From assembly GCF_016918545.1 (NCBI RefSeq), contig NZ_JAFFQC010000001.1:62001-126000 (forward strand): a DNA stretch of 64,000 nucleotides. Direction: 5' to 3'. Source of the stretch: Desulfobulbus alkaliphilus (GTDB lineage: Bacteria; Desulfobacterota; Desulfobulbia; Desulfobulbales; Desulfobulbaceae). The translations under genes were made by a program, and so were the position numbers. This document shows positions 1 through 8,605 of this stretch, one piece after another (the first letter of the stretch is position 1; each line of letters begins with the position of its first letter). Below the pieces are notes generated by a model. It worked only from the letters and a program-made list of their open reading frames with translations, searched no databases and was not told the DNA's origin.

Positions 1-536
1 CAGCCTTCAAGTCGAACGGGACCAAAACCATCATCACCGCCTGCGCCACCTGCCACGGGATGCTGGCCGATCAGCCGGTCATCCACGGCTCTCCGGGCGG
101 TGCGTCCGTCCAGGACATCCATGTCTTTCTTGTCCAGGCCGGTCTGGTGGACACCCTGGCCACCTTACCTGCAGCACCCCGGCGCATCCGGGTCACCTAC
201 CACGACCCCTGCCATCTGCGCAATCGGGGCATCACCCGTGAACCCCGGGCGCTTCTTCAGGCCCTGCCGGGGGTCGAGCTGATCGAGATGGAAGGTGCGG
301 GGCTCTGCTGCGGCATGGGCGGAACCTTCACTGCCGCCCACCCCGAACTCAGCCGGGCCATCGGCGACCGCAAACTGGCCGGTCTGCAGGCCACCAGGGC
401 CTCGGTCATTGCCAGCAGTTGTCCCGGCTGTGTTCTGCAGTTGCAGGATATCATCACCCGCGCCGACCTGCCGGTCAAAGTGGTTCATACCCTGGATCTC
501 ATTGACCAGGCCATGTCCGGAGAGGGACCGGCATGA
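1..536 (+). CDS. CCG-domain Fe-S oxidoreductase subunit (GlcF/LldE type), 3' part
   Basis: The reading frame is open from base 3 and the start lies before the window, so only the C-terminal ~177 residues are seen. They carry two cysteine-rich CCG-type units: an ACATCHGM segment followed by HDPCHLRN, then GAGLCCGMGG and SSCPGC. In this family (glycolate oxidase iron-sulfur subunit GlcF, lactate utilisation LldE/LutA, HdrD-like proteins) these cysteines bind Fe-S clusters that pass electrons from a flavin dehydrogenase to the quinone pool. The stop overlaps the larA start by 4 bp (ATGA), so the two are co-transcribed. This suggests a D-lactate or 2-hydroxyacid dehydrogenase partner. The FAD subunit would lie upstream, outside the window. 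The exact substrate is inferred from larA. Confidence 0.8.
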   Translation, partial: AFKSNGTKTIITACATCHGMLADQPVIHGSPGGASVQDIHVFLVQAGLVDTLATLPAAPRRIRVTYHDPCHLRNRGITREPRALLQALPGVELIEMEGAGLCCGMGGTFTAAHPELSRAIGDRKLAGLQATRASVIASSCPGCVLQLQDIITRADLPVKVVHTLDLIDQAMSGEGPA

Positions 537-1789
537 CCCAGCCACGCTTGCACCTGCGCTACGGTCGCGGCAGCCTCGAGTGGATCCTGCCCGCCACCAC
601 AACCATGCTTGATGTCCGTGAGCCACCCCACACCTTCACGCCCGATTCCTTAACGGAGGACTTGGCCTCCGCACTCCCCGCTGCCCTTGGCAAGGGGCAG
701 GTTGCCATCGTGGTGGCCGATAAGACCAGACGCTGCGACTATCCCGTCGTCCTGCCCCTGATCCTGACCGCCCTGCACAAACGCGGTGTTCACCAGGAAC
801 AAGTAGTTTTTTACATAGCCTACGGCAATCATGCCCCGCAAAACCGGGAAGAATCTCTTGCCACCTATGGTTCGACCTATGGTGATTACCCCTTTGTCCA
901 TCATCGCGCTGACCAGGCAGACCTTTTCGTTGACCTGGGGACAACCAGACTTGGCACCCCGGTCCGAATCCGCGGGGACCTGATGGCAGCGAGCCTGATC
1001 CTGACGGTGGGCGCGATCTCGCACCATTATTTCGCCGGCTTTGGCGGTGGCCGCAAACTCCTTTTTCCAGGGCTGGCCGAATGTCGGGCGATCGAAGCCA
1101 ATCATCGTCTCTTTCTCGACCTTGACGGCCAGAGACTCCACCCCGGCTGCCGGGCAGGACAGCTGGAAGGCAATCCGATTGCCGAGGATCTGGCCGAGAT
1201 TCATGCCATGTTGCCGCCCCATATCGCCATCCATGGCCTGCCCGACAGCAGGGGAACCATGGCCTCGTTTCGCATCGGCCGCACCTATGACGTTTTCCTT
1301 GAGGCATGCCGGTATCACGATGACCATTACCGGGCGCTTGACGATCGCCGCTATGATCTGGTGCTGGCATCGGCTGGAGGTTATCCCAAGGACATCAACC
1401 TGATTCAGGCCCACAAAAGCATCGACAATGCGGCTGCCTTTGTCCGGGACAAGGGCACTCTCATCGTCCTGGCCGAGTGTGCCGATGGACTTGGTTCCAC
1501 CACTTTTCTTCCTTATTTCCAGATGGGGGGACACCAGGCAGCCTTTATCCATCTTGCCCGCCACTACAGCGGCAATGGCGGAACCGCATTGGCGTTGATG
1601 GCCAAATGCCAACGGATCACCATCCATCTGATGAGTACCCTGGATCAGTCTCTGTGCCGACAACTGGGCATAAACCCCATCAGCAGGACTGCCATGCAAA
1701 AGTTGATCGACACTGATCGATCCACCCTGGCCGTGATCCGCAACGCTTCCATGCTCATCCGCGGCCCAGCACATCCCGGGCAGGCATGA
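533..1789 (+). CDS. larA: Nickel-dependent lactate racemase family protein LarA
   Basis: A 418-aa protein of the LarA (DUF2088) family, which interconverts D- and L-lactate or other 2-hydroxyacids using a nickel-pincer nucleotide tethered to a lysine. The diagnostic motif SHHYFAGFGGGRK is present at residues ~163-175. H165 and K175 match the conserved metal-binding histidine and cofactor-tethering lysine of characterised LarA, and another HH pair occurs near residue 122. Length fits the family. The 4-bp overlap with the upstream Fe-S oxidoreductase gene points to lactate oxidation: racemisation would let a stereospecific dehydrogenase use both isomers. No larB/larC/larE cofactor genes are in the window. 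LarA homologues can act on other hydroxyacids, so the substrate is inferred. Confidence 0.88.
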   Translation: MTQPRLHLRYGRGSLEWILPATTTMLDVREPPHTFTPDSLTEDLASALPAALGKGQVAIVVADKTRRCDYPVVLPLILTALHKRGVHQEQVVFYIAYGNHAPQNREESLATYGSTYGDYPFVHHRADQADLFVDLGTTRLGTPVRIRGDLMAASLILTVGAISHHYFAGFGGGRKLLFPGLAECRAIEANHRLFLDLDGQRLHPGCRAGQLEGNPIAEDLAEIHAMLPPHIAIHGLPDSRGTMASFRIGRTYDVFLEACRYHDDHYRALDDRRYDLVLASAGGYPKDINLIQAHKSIDNAAAFVRDKGTLIVLAECADGLGSTTFLPYFQMGGHQAAFIHLARHYSGNGGTALALMAKCQRITIHLMSTLDQSLCRQLGINPISRTAMQKLIDTDRSTLAVIRNASMLIRGPAHPGQA

Positions 1790-2083
1790 AGGACAGAAGA
1801 CCGTTTACCTGTTGATAGTTCAGTTCCTCCGTGCTAAAAAGACCACTTGACAGCATGCTGAACAAAACTGATTGTTTACAGTATTCCGGGCACGAATACA
1901 TTGTTTCTTATATTTATAATAATAACAAAAAATTAAGATCAAAAAACAATGGTAATGGTCAGCAGGCACCCTTCACTGAAACTCCCACGGAGTGGGTCAC
2001 CACTCTAAAGGCGGAACTCCCGATACCACCCTTTCCTTGTTCCCCACCCCTGTCCCTTTGAGATTTTCTGGTACGACACTCCC

Positions 2084-3436
2084 ATGACATCAAAGAAAAA
2101 AAATCCGGTCATCGACCTTCTGGCCTCGGTGCAGCTTGCCCTGTTTCTCATCTTTCTGCTGGCATCGACCTCGATCATCGGCACCCTCATTCCGCAAAAC
2201 AACCCCCCATCGTTTTATATCCAGGCGTATGGAGAAAAAGCCGCGCTGATAATGCAGCTCCTCCATATTCCCGATATGTATAATTCCTGGTGGTTTCTGA
2301 CCCTGCTTGCCGTCTTTGCCCTCAACCTGACCGTCTGCAGCCTGGAACGTATCCCCAGGGTTATTCGTACCATCCGCAAGGACGGGCTGAGCATGGCCAC
2401 GGAACAAGTGGAAAAACTGCCGATCCGCCAGGAGAGAACCCTTGCCGCATCTCCGGAAGAAGCCGCCGAGCACGTGGCCGGGGTGCTTCGCGGCCAGGGC
2501 TGGCAGGCACGAACAACCGACCGGGACAACGGCCGCCTCTTCTTTGCCGAAAAAGAGGCCTGGTCCCGATTCGGCGTCTATATTGTTCATCTGTCCATCC
2601 TTGTCATTCTGATCGGGGCACTCATCGGGTCACCGGCGGTAGCACGAAAAATTCTCCAGAACCCTTCTTTTGCCTTCAAAGGCTCGGTGATGATTCCGGA
2701 ATCCCAGACCATCGAGCAGATCACCGCCTTTAAAACCCGCCAGCGGCTGGATTTAGGTTTTGCTCTCCGTTTAGATTCTTTCCTCATCGAACACTATCCC
2801 AACGGCATGCCGAAAACCTATCGATCCAGTGTCACCATTTTCGAGAATGGTCAACCCGCGCATACTGCGGATATCGAGGTAAACACTCCACTGATCCATA
2901 GAGGCATCACCTTCTACCAGGCGAGCTATCAGCCTCTCCAGAATTTCATTATCGGCATCCGCCAGGATGGACGGGAAACCGATCACACGGAAATTGTTGC
3001 TCCGGAACGACAAAGAACCTGGCAGGAAGCAGGAGTCAGCTATGGTATCCTCAACCTGGAGAACCGTGGTGAGGTGACCCAGAGGCTGAAAATCTGGTTC
3101 ACCGACAACCAGGGCGAACCAGCAATCTTCTGGCTGCCCGCCGGCCAGGAAGCGCGGATCGAGCGACCTTCCGGCGTCTACCATTTTCAGGCACGGCAAA
3201 TGTATGCCTCCGGACTGCAGGTCGCCAAAGACCCGGGAGTCTGGGTAGTGTATACCGGTTGCCTGCTCATGCTCATAGGTCTGTATATAGCCTTTTTCAG
3301 GTCCCATCGCCGGATCTATGTGCTGATCCAGCCGGATGGCCAGGGCTCCCGTCTTCTTTTCGCAGGGACAACCACCAAGAACAAGGAGGGACTGGAAAAG
3401 AAGATGAACAACCTGGCAAGCAAGTTAGACACATAA
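2084..3436 (+). CDS. resB: Cytochrome c biogenesis protein ResB (Ccs1)
   Basis: A 450-aa membrane protein of the ResB/Ccs1 family, the apocytochrome-handling half of system II cytochrome c maturation. It works with CcsA to deliver reduced apocytochrome and heme outside the cytoplasmic membrane. Hydrophobic segments lie near residues 14-34 (after a short lysine-rich N-terminus), 65-85, 160-180 and 385-405. The large hydrophilic region between the last two is the periplasmic domain. The next gene, 49 bp downstream on the same strand, is ccsA, the usual partner. A tetraheme cytochrome follows, consistent with a need for heme attachment. The 294 bp upstream are AT-rich and hold no gene; no convincing promoter was identified there. 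Confidence 0.93.
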   Translation: MTSKKKNPVIDLLASVQLALFLIFLLASTSIIGTLIPQNNPPSFYIQAYGEKAALIMQLLHIPDMYNSWWFLTLLAVFALNLTVCSLERIPRVIRTIRKDGLSMATEQVEKLPIRQERTLAASPEEAAEHVAGVLRGQGWQARTTDRDNGRLFFAEKEAWSRFGVYIVHLSILVILIGALIGSPAVARKILQNPSFAFKGSVMIPESQTIEQITAFKTRQRLDLGFALRLDSFLIEHYPNGMPKTYRSSVTIFENGQPAHTADIEVNTPLIHRGITFYQASYQPLQNFIIGIRQDGRETDHTEIVAPERQRTWQEAGVSYGILNLENRGEVTQRLKIWFTDNQGEPAIFWLPAGQEARIERPSGVYHFQARQMYASGLQVAKDPGVWVVYTGCLLMLIGLYIAFFRSHRRIYVLIQPDGQGSRLLFAGTTTKNKEGLEKKMNNLASKLDT

Positions 3437-3485
3437 AATAGAGAACCACCCATCAGCGCAGCATTGGCTGCCAAGCAGGATTCCC

Positions 3486-4331
3486 ATGGACAGTTCACAA
3501 CTTTTCGGCGGCGTCATGGTCGCCTACATCATTGCCACCGTTTTTTACTTCGTTCTTTTTCTCTTTAAAAGTCAACGGGCAGGCCAACTCGGCATGTTGC
3601 TTGCCTTGGGAGGGGTTCTTGTTCATACTGTTGCCATTGGTCTGCGCTGGTATGAATCCTATCTAATGGGCATTGGCCGGCCCCCCCTGACCAACATGTA
3701 TGAATCCCTGGTCTTTTTTGCCTGGTGCACCGCCCTGCTCTACCTGTTGATGGAATTCAGGTTCAAGATCCGGGTCGTGGGCACATTTGTCATGCCCTGT
3801 ATCGCCTTGATCATGGCCTATGCTTCTTTTTCCGCCCGAATTGATGATCGGATCACCCCGCTGATCCCGGCCCTCCAGTCGGACTGGCTCATTGCCCATG
3901 TGGTCACCTGTTTCATCGGCTACGGTGCCTTTACGGTCGCTTTCTGTCTGGGGGTGATGTACCTGCTCAAGCAGGCCGCAATCAACCGGAAAGGCGAGAA
4001 TACTTCCCGCCTGGCCGCTCTGCCGGACCTCAAGGTCATCGACGATCTCACCTATAAATCCATAGTCCTCGGCTTTCTGTGGTTAACAGCGGGCATCATC
4101 ACCGGGGCGATTTGGGCCAATGAGGCCTGGGGAACCTATTGGAGCTGGGATCCCAAGGAAACCTGGTCCATTATCACCTGGTTTGTCTACGCGCTCACCC
4201 TGCATGCCCGCTTTACCCGGGGCTGGAGCGGCAGCCGTATAGCCTGGATGGCCATTGTTGGCTTCATGTCCGTTCTTTTTCTCTACTTCGGGGTCAATTT
4301 CTTTCTGTCCGGCCTGCACAGCTATGCTTAA
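3486..4331 (+). CDS. ccsA: Cytochrome c biogenesis protein CcsA (heme handling)
   Basis: A 281-aa polytopic membrane protein of the CcsA/CcmC/CcmF heme-handling superfamily. The tryptophan-rich WWD-type signature WGTYWSWDPKETW sits near residues 215-227 and binds heme presented at the outer face of the membrane. About eight hydrophobic segments are visible, with conserved histidines in the flanking loops. With ResB immediately upstream it forms the complete system II cytochrome c synthetase. Naming varies (CcsA in plastids, CcsB/ResC in bacteria); the function is the same. Confidence 0.93.
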   Translation: MDSSQLFGGVMVAYIIATVFYFVLFLFKSQRAGQLGMLLALGGVLVHTVAIGLRWYESYLMGIGRPPLTNMYESLVFFAWCTALLYLLMEFRFKIRVVGTFVMPCIALIMAYASFSARIDDRITPLIPALQSDWLIAHVVTCFIGYGAFTVAFCLGVMYLLKQAAINRKGENTSRLAALPDLKVIDDLTYKSIVLGFLWLTAGIITGAIWANEAWGTYWSWDPKETWSIITWFVYALTLHARFTRGWSGSRIAWMAIVGFMSVLFLYFGVNFFLSGLHSYA

Positions 4332-4350
4332 CTCAGACAAGCTGATTCCA

Positions 4351-4371
4351 GAATCCGTGACGGCAGGAATC
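4351..4371 (+). repeat. Dispersed element: solitary left tip (copy A)
   Basis: The sequence CAGAATCCGTGACGGCAGGA, 19 bp after the ccsA stop, matches the left terminus of the dispersed repeat family found 16 more times in this window. The rest of the element is not recognisable here, so it is probably a decayed remnant. Confidence 0.45.
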
Positions 4372-4605
4372 ATCCTGTATAAGATGCAAGCCCTCCGTTG
4401 ACAACTCCCCGGAAGCAGGCTATATCTTCGCGGCAATTGTCTTATGAAAGTCCGGCAAGAGGCTTATGGGCAAAGACAAACGATTTCAATTTCCGAACCG
4501 TGCACCCCTTGCCTTTCCCCCGATAAACGGCCACGGAGATGCAAGGGCTCTTGACGGATTGTCGTTTTGATCAGATTGCAAACACCAAGGAGAAGGAGAG
4601 AGCAG

Positions 4606-5001
4606 ATGAAAAAACAATTGATCTATGGGGTTGTCCTGGCATGTTGCTGCGCCATTGGTTACATCAGCCTGGCGAGCGCCACTGCCGACCCCGGTCCGGA
4701 CGAAATGATCCTTGAATCCACCATCGATCCGGCCAAAACCCCACGAACGGCCTTCTTTACACATGGGGCCCATCAGGCCCGCATGGAATGCGGGGTCTGC
4801 CACCATGGTGCTGATGCCGACGGCAACCGCATCGATTACACCGAAGAACTCGACATTGCCAGGTGTGAAAGCTGTCACAACAGTTCCGCCGATATGCCGC
4901 AAGGGCTCGGTACATTCAAGGATGCCGCCCACGCCCAATGTATCGGTTGTCATCGGGAAACCGACCCGGCGCTGGCCAGATGCAACGTCTGCCATAAATA
5001 G
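4606..5001 (+). CDS. Tetraheme cytochrome c, class III (c3) family
   Basis: A 131-aa secreted c-type cytochrome. The start was placed at 4606 because a strong AAGGAGAAGGAG ribosome binding site precedes it and the product then begins with a typical signal peptide (MKKQ, a hydrophobic core of ~20 residues, cleavage near SATA-DPGP). The mature part has four CXXCH heme motifs, CGVCH, CESCH, CIGCH and CNVCH, plus extra histidines (FFTHGAHQ) suited to bis-histidine ligation. This fits the cytochrome c3/TmcA group, which shuttles electrons in the periplasm of sulfate reducers between hydrogenases or formate dehydrogenases and membrane complexes. Type I c3 versus acidic TmcA-like cannot be decided here. 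It lies downstream of the ResB/CcsA machinery that would attach its hemes. Confidence 0.9.
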   Translation: MKKQLIYGVVLACCCAIGYISLASATADPGPDEMILESTIDPAKTPRTAFFTHGAHQARMECGVCHHGADADGNRIDYTEELDIARCESCHNSSADMPQGLGTFKDAAHAQCIGCHRETDPALARCNVCHK

Positions 5002-5006
5002 CGTCT

Positions 5007-5066
5007 GGATTCCGTTGCAATTATAGCAAGATATATCCAAATTAAGCGTCCAGCCGTCACGGATTC
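5007..5066 (-). repeat. Dispersed element: truncated copy B
   Basis: About 60 bp matching the left end of the repeat family in reverse orientation: a core GCAATTATAGCAAGATATAT followed by the terminus CCAGCCGTCACGGATTCA. It begins just after the cytochrome stop codon; the right half of the element is missing. Confidence 0.75.
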
Positions 5067-5145
5067 AAGCATCTGTGAGGACTCCACATGGAATTCTCGA
5101 GTTCCCTCACGAACGAGCGTGACACGCATCGGCTGTGGGCAACGC

Positions 5146-5180
5146 AAAAAGGCTGCCCTGTGGAACAGGGCAGCCTTTTT
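5146..5180. terminator. Bidirectional rho-independent terminator
   Basis: A perfect 15-bp stem (AAAAAGGCTGCCCTG / CAGGGCAGCCTTTTT) around a 5-nt loop. It gives a GC-rich hairpin with a T-run on both strands. It sits between the convergent tetraheme cytochrome gene (+) and glyS (-) and can stop transcription from both sides. Confidence 0.93.
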
Positions 5181-5233
5181 GTTCGACCAGGTAATCCGCC
5201 ACTGGTGGATTGGTCATTCTTTTTCATTCTTTT

Positions 5234-7318
5234 TCATTCTTTTTCCACATGCATGCGGGAAATATCGCCGACCTGGAGGACCAGCTCACCCAGAGCGGTC
5301 AGCAGATTCAACCGGTTTTGACGAACTGCCGGATCTTCAGCCATCACCAGAACCTTGTCAAAAAAGTGATCAACCGGTTCTTTCATGGTCAGCATCACAT
5401 CCAGAGCCGCATGGTAGGAACCGGTGCCGAGCAGCGGCAATGCCTTGCTCCGCACCTCTTCCAGGGCGTTAAACAAGGCTTGTTCGGCTGGATCGGTGAG
5501 CAGGGCTGCACTGACTTCAGTTGTGGCATTGTCCTTGATGATATTGCGAATCCGCTTGAAGGAGCCAGCCAGAACACGGAAGCTTTCCTGACCGCGGAGT
5601 TGATCAAGCGCATTGAGTCGAGCCAGACAGTCCACAGGATCATCAAATCCAACTGAAGTCGCTGCTTCAACCAGTTCCTGGGATAAACCGCGAGCGACCT
5701 GCTCATTTTCAAACCGGAGGCGAATAAAGGCCAGCACGTCGGCAACGGTCTTTTCCGCCGCGTCGGTAATCAGGCCGGCATACCCCTGCAAGGCGGACTC
5801 GGCTGCATCCCTGATGGAGAGAGAAATATTGAGACCGCGGATGATTGAGAGCAGCCCGATCGCCTGACGCCTGAGTCCGAAGGCATCCTTGTTGCCCGTT
5901 GGTTTTTCACCGATGGCAAAACATCCCACCAGGGTATCCATCCGATCGGCAAGACCGACCAGGGCGCCAATCAGTGACGAAGGGGGATGCCCACCGGCCC
6001 GCAGAGGTTGGTAATGCTCTTCAATCGCCTGGGCGACCTCTGCTTTCTCGCCGTCGCGGAGGGCATAGACCCGCCCCATGATCCCTTGCAGTGAAGGAAA
6101 TTCACCCACCATGGCCGTGAGCAGGTCCGCCTTGGCCAGGTTGGCTGCCCGGGTGACGTCCTCCCGCAGATCCGGGGCAATGCGGTCGGCGAGTATTGCG
6201 GCCAGCGCGGTGATCCGCTCACTTTTTTCCTTCATCGTGCCCAACCTGTTTTGAAAGACAATGCCATCGAGTTGGGCGCAGCGATCGACCAGGGGACGTC
6301 TTCGATCTTCGTTGAAAAAAAACAGGCCGTCTTCAAGGCGGGCCCGCAACACCCGTTCATGGCCGCTGGCGGCGAGCTGCATGTCCTTGACCCCGGTATT
6401 GTTGACCGCCACAAACAAAGGCAGCAGGTTACCGTCGGCACCGGCCACGGGAAAATACTTCTGATGCTCCCGCATGGACGTCACCAGGGTTTCCTGCGGC
6501 AACCGCAGAAACTTGCGGTCAAAATGTCCGCAAATACCGTAGGGCCATTCCACCAGGTTGGTCACAGTATCCACCAGTCCCTCCTCCAGGACCGGCCGGG
6601 CATCGGCATTACCGCCGTATGTATCAACTGCCTGCTGTACCGCTTCGACCACCAACGCCCGCCGCTCTACCGGATCAGCGAGGACAAAACGTTCCCGCAG
6701 GCCGCTGAGGTAGGATTCAAGGTCGCTGACCGCAAACGGTTCAGGCGCCATGAATCTATGCCCCCGGGTAGTGTTACCCGATTTCATTCCCTCCAGATCC
6801 AAGGGTACGACCTTGCCGTTATACAGGGCCAGCAGCCATTGGATCGGTCGCCCGAAGGTCATGCTTTTATCGGCCCAGCGCATCGATTTGGGGAAAACCA
6901 GCTCATGGACCAGCGATTCGAGCAGTGCCGGGAGCAGTGCCATGGTCTCCTGCCCCTTGATATCCTCCACGGCCAGCAGATACTCTCCTTTGGCCGTGGA
7001 GATCACCTGCAGTTGCTCCGGCTGCAGCCCCCGGGAACGGGCGAATCCAATGGCCGCCTGGGTCAGTCGTCCTTCGGCATCAAATCCGGCTTTTTTCGAT
7101 GGGCCGATGTGCTCCTGCCGTCGATCCTCCTGTTGGGACTGCACAGCACCTATTACCAGCGTCAGACGACGTGGGGTGCCAAAGGTGCGAATGGAATCAA
7201 AGCCCAGGTTGAGGTCCTCAAGTTTTCTGGCTGCACCGGCGGCCAGGGCATCAAGGGCCGGCTGAATATATCCGGCCGGGATTTCTTCTGTTCCAATCTC
7301 AAAAAGAAGTTCACTCAT
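5234..7318 (-). CDS. glyS: Glycine--tRNA ligase beta subunit
   Basis: A 694-aa protein matching the beta subunit of the alpha2-beta2 glycyl-tRNA synthetase. It begins MSELLFEIGTEEIPAGYI, the family's hallmark N-terminus, and includes the PxxMRW-type segment FPKSMRWADKSMTFGRPIQW. The beta subunit binds tRNA(Gly); the alpha subunit (GlyQ) makes glycyl-adenylate. glyQ is normally immediately upstream, but here the upstream gene, 143 bp away, is a FolE2-like gene. The stop codon lies at the start of a small tandem repeat (three TTCTTTTTCA units on the + strand, 5214-5245). It is the last gene of a long minus-strand run starting at rpoZ. Confidence 0.96.
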   Translation of the reverse strand: MSELLFEIGTEEIPAGYIQPALDALAAGAARKLEDLNLGFDSIRTFGTPRRLTLVIGAVQSQQEDRRQEHIGPSKKAGFDAEGRLTQAAIGFARSRGLQPEQLQVISTAKGEYLLAVEDIKGQETMALLPALLESLVHELVFPKSMRWADKSMTFGRPIQWLLALYNGKVVPLDLEGMKSGNTTRGHRFMAPEPFAVSDLESYLSGLRERFVLADPVERRALVVEAVQQAVDTYGGNADARPVLEEGLVDTVTNLVEWPYGICGHFDRKFLRLPQETLVTSMREHQKYFPVAGADGNLLPLFVAVNNTGVKDMQLAASGHERVLRARLEDGLFFFNEDRRRPLVDRCAQLDGIVFQNRLGTMKEKSERITALAAILADRIAPDLREDVTRAANLAKADLLTAMVGEFPSLQGIMGRVYALRDGEKAEVAQAIEEHYQPLRAGGHPPSSLIGALVGLADRMDTLVGCFAIGEKPTGNKDAFGLRRQAIGLLSIIRGLNISLSIRDAAESALQGYAGLITDAAEKTVADVLAFIRLRFENEQVARGLSQELVEAATSVGFDDPVDCLARLNALDQLRGQESFRVLAGSFKRIRNIIKDNATTEVSAALLTDPAEQALFNALEEVRSKALPLLGTGSYHAALDVMLTMKEPVDHFFDKVLVMAEDPAVRQNRLNLLTALGELVLQVGDISRMHVEKE

Positions 7319-7461
7319 CGCAGTCTGTTGGTGTTGAGTTGATCTTGAGGCAGGCAGAGGAAACTCCTCTCTTTGTTGTCACCTTGCCCGGAGCCGACCG
7401 CCAGGTGCTGGATTCAGGACGGTTGTCTGTTGTTCGGTAAGCAATCACAACCCGTGACTGG

Positions 7462-8175
7462 TTACTGTTGTTCGGGCCATTCAGTAGAGGCAAATGTTGC
7501 ATACCCGCTGACAATGTTTTTCACAACAACTTTGTACCAATCAAAGGCGTCACTTTGATCAAGAGCCGATCCAATCCGATTGCACATGGTTTCCACGGAA
7601 TCCGGTCGGTTCCGTTCGGGCAGCGCCCCCTGCCTGATCAATTCGATCAGATCTTCGATCCAGAGAAAACGGTTCATCCGCACAGCCGCGGTGACCACAC
7701 CCCATATACCTGAAAATCGGGCGAAACTTTCATGCTCTTCCCGGCAACAGAGCAGGGGGACCGGGACATCAACCTCAACGACCAGATCAAGTTGATTGGC
7801 GAGAGACCCGTGCAGACGGCAATCATATCGTTCCACGCCGGGTGCCTGCATGACCGTTGCCGCGCGAAGAAAATACGGGAACTCGATCTCCAGGTGCGCT
7901 GCCTCGGCTTCAAGCCGGATTTTCATCTCCTCCAGGATGAGGTGAAAGGTTCTGAGGTTGAATTTTCCATGAAATCGGTTGAGGATTTCGATAAACCGGC
8001 TCATGTGGGTGCCTTTGAAGCGATGCGGCAGGTTGACGTACATGTTGACCCTGGCCACCGTGTGCTGGGTTTTTCGCTCCTTGTCCAGGACAATAATCGG
8101 ATACGAGATAGTCTTGACACCGACTTTGCGTATATCGATGCGCCGGGAGTCGTGCAGGCTCTGAATATCTTTCAT
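7462..8175 (-). CDS. FolE2/MptA-family GTP cyclohydrolase-like protein with altered catalytic motifs
   Basis: A 237-aa protein. The start is taken at MKDIQ (8175); a GTG at 8226 would add 17 residues. The N-terminal ~130 residues look like GTP cyclohydrolase FolE2: KVGVKTISYPI, HTVARVNMYVNLPHRFKGTHMSRF, then AHLEIEFPYF. The C-terminal part does not. Where FolE2 enzymes carry the metal-binding CPCSKE stretch this protein has LLCCREEHESF. The downstream NQRS and ESIHNHSAYA-type segments are missing, although WIEDLIELI survives. It is therefore either a catalytically dead or repurposed paralogue, or a variant with a rearranged site. The gene starts 64 bp after the response-regulator stop and precedes glyS, apparently in the same transcript. 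The family motifs are recalled, not computed. Confidence 0.75.
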   Translation of the reverse strand: MKDIQSLHDSRRIDIRKVGVKTISYPIIVLDKERKTQHTVARVNMYVNLPHRFKGTHMSRFIEILNRFHGKFNLRTFHLILEEMKIRLEAEAAHLEIEFPYFLRAATVMQAPGVERYDCRLHGSLANQLDLVVEVDVPVPLLCCREEHESFARFSGIWGVVTAAVRMNRFLWIEDLIELIRQGALPERNRPDSVETMCNRIGSALDQSDAFDWYKVVVKNIVSGYATFASTEWPEQQ

Positions 8176-8239
8176 GGGGATTTCGGTGCAGGCCCGGAAT
8201 GGAATCTCGTCCCTCTCCCCCTCCACCAGAGAACAAGGC

Positions 8240-8596
8240 TCAGGCAAGATGCTCGCGGACGACGGCCTTGAGCTCGTCGAGGTTTGCCGATTTGACCACA
8301 TAGGCCTCAGACGCCCAGGTGCTGAAATCCTGCTTGTATTCCTGATACGCGGAGCTGAGAATAACCGGCAGGTCTGCGCGCATTTCCTTCATCTGCCGCA
8401 GCACCTCGATACCATTCATACCGGGCATGTTAATATCCAGGATAACGAGATCAGGCGGCTGAATCTGGAATTTGGCCAGAGCTTCTTCACCATTGCGGGC
8501 CGAATCGACCAGATACCCTTCATCTTCGAATTCCTCCCGATACAGCAACTGGATAGCTTCTTCGTCATCAACCAGCAAAATGCGTTTCTTAGCCAC
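8240..8596 (-). CDS. Single-domain response regulator (CheY-like receiver)
   Basis: A 118-aa stand-alone receiver domain. The acidic pair D10-D11, phospho-acceptor D54 (VILDINMPGMNG), S81/S82 and K102 (VVKSANL) occupy the expected positions, so it should be phosphorylatable. There is no output domain and no histidine kinase nearby. It lies 9 bp downstream of galT and just upstream of the FolE2-like gene, in a minus-strand operon of metabolic genes. Its partner is unknown; such proteins act by protein-protein contact in phosphorelays or motility. Confidence 0.9.
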   Translation of the reverse strand: MAKKRILLVDDEEAIQLLYREEFEDEGYLVDSARNGEEALAKFQIQPPDLVILDINMPGMNGIEVLRQMKEMRADLPVILSSAYQEYKQDFSTWASEAYVVKSANLDELKAVVREHLA

Positions 8597-8605
8597 GAAC
8601 TCCTC

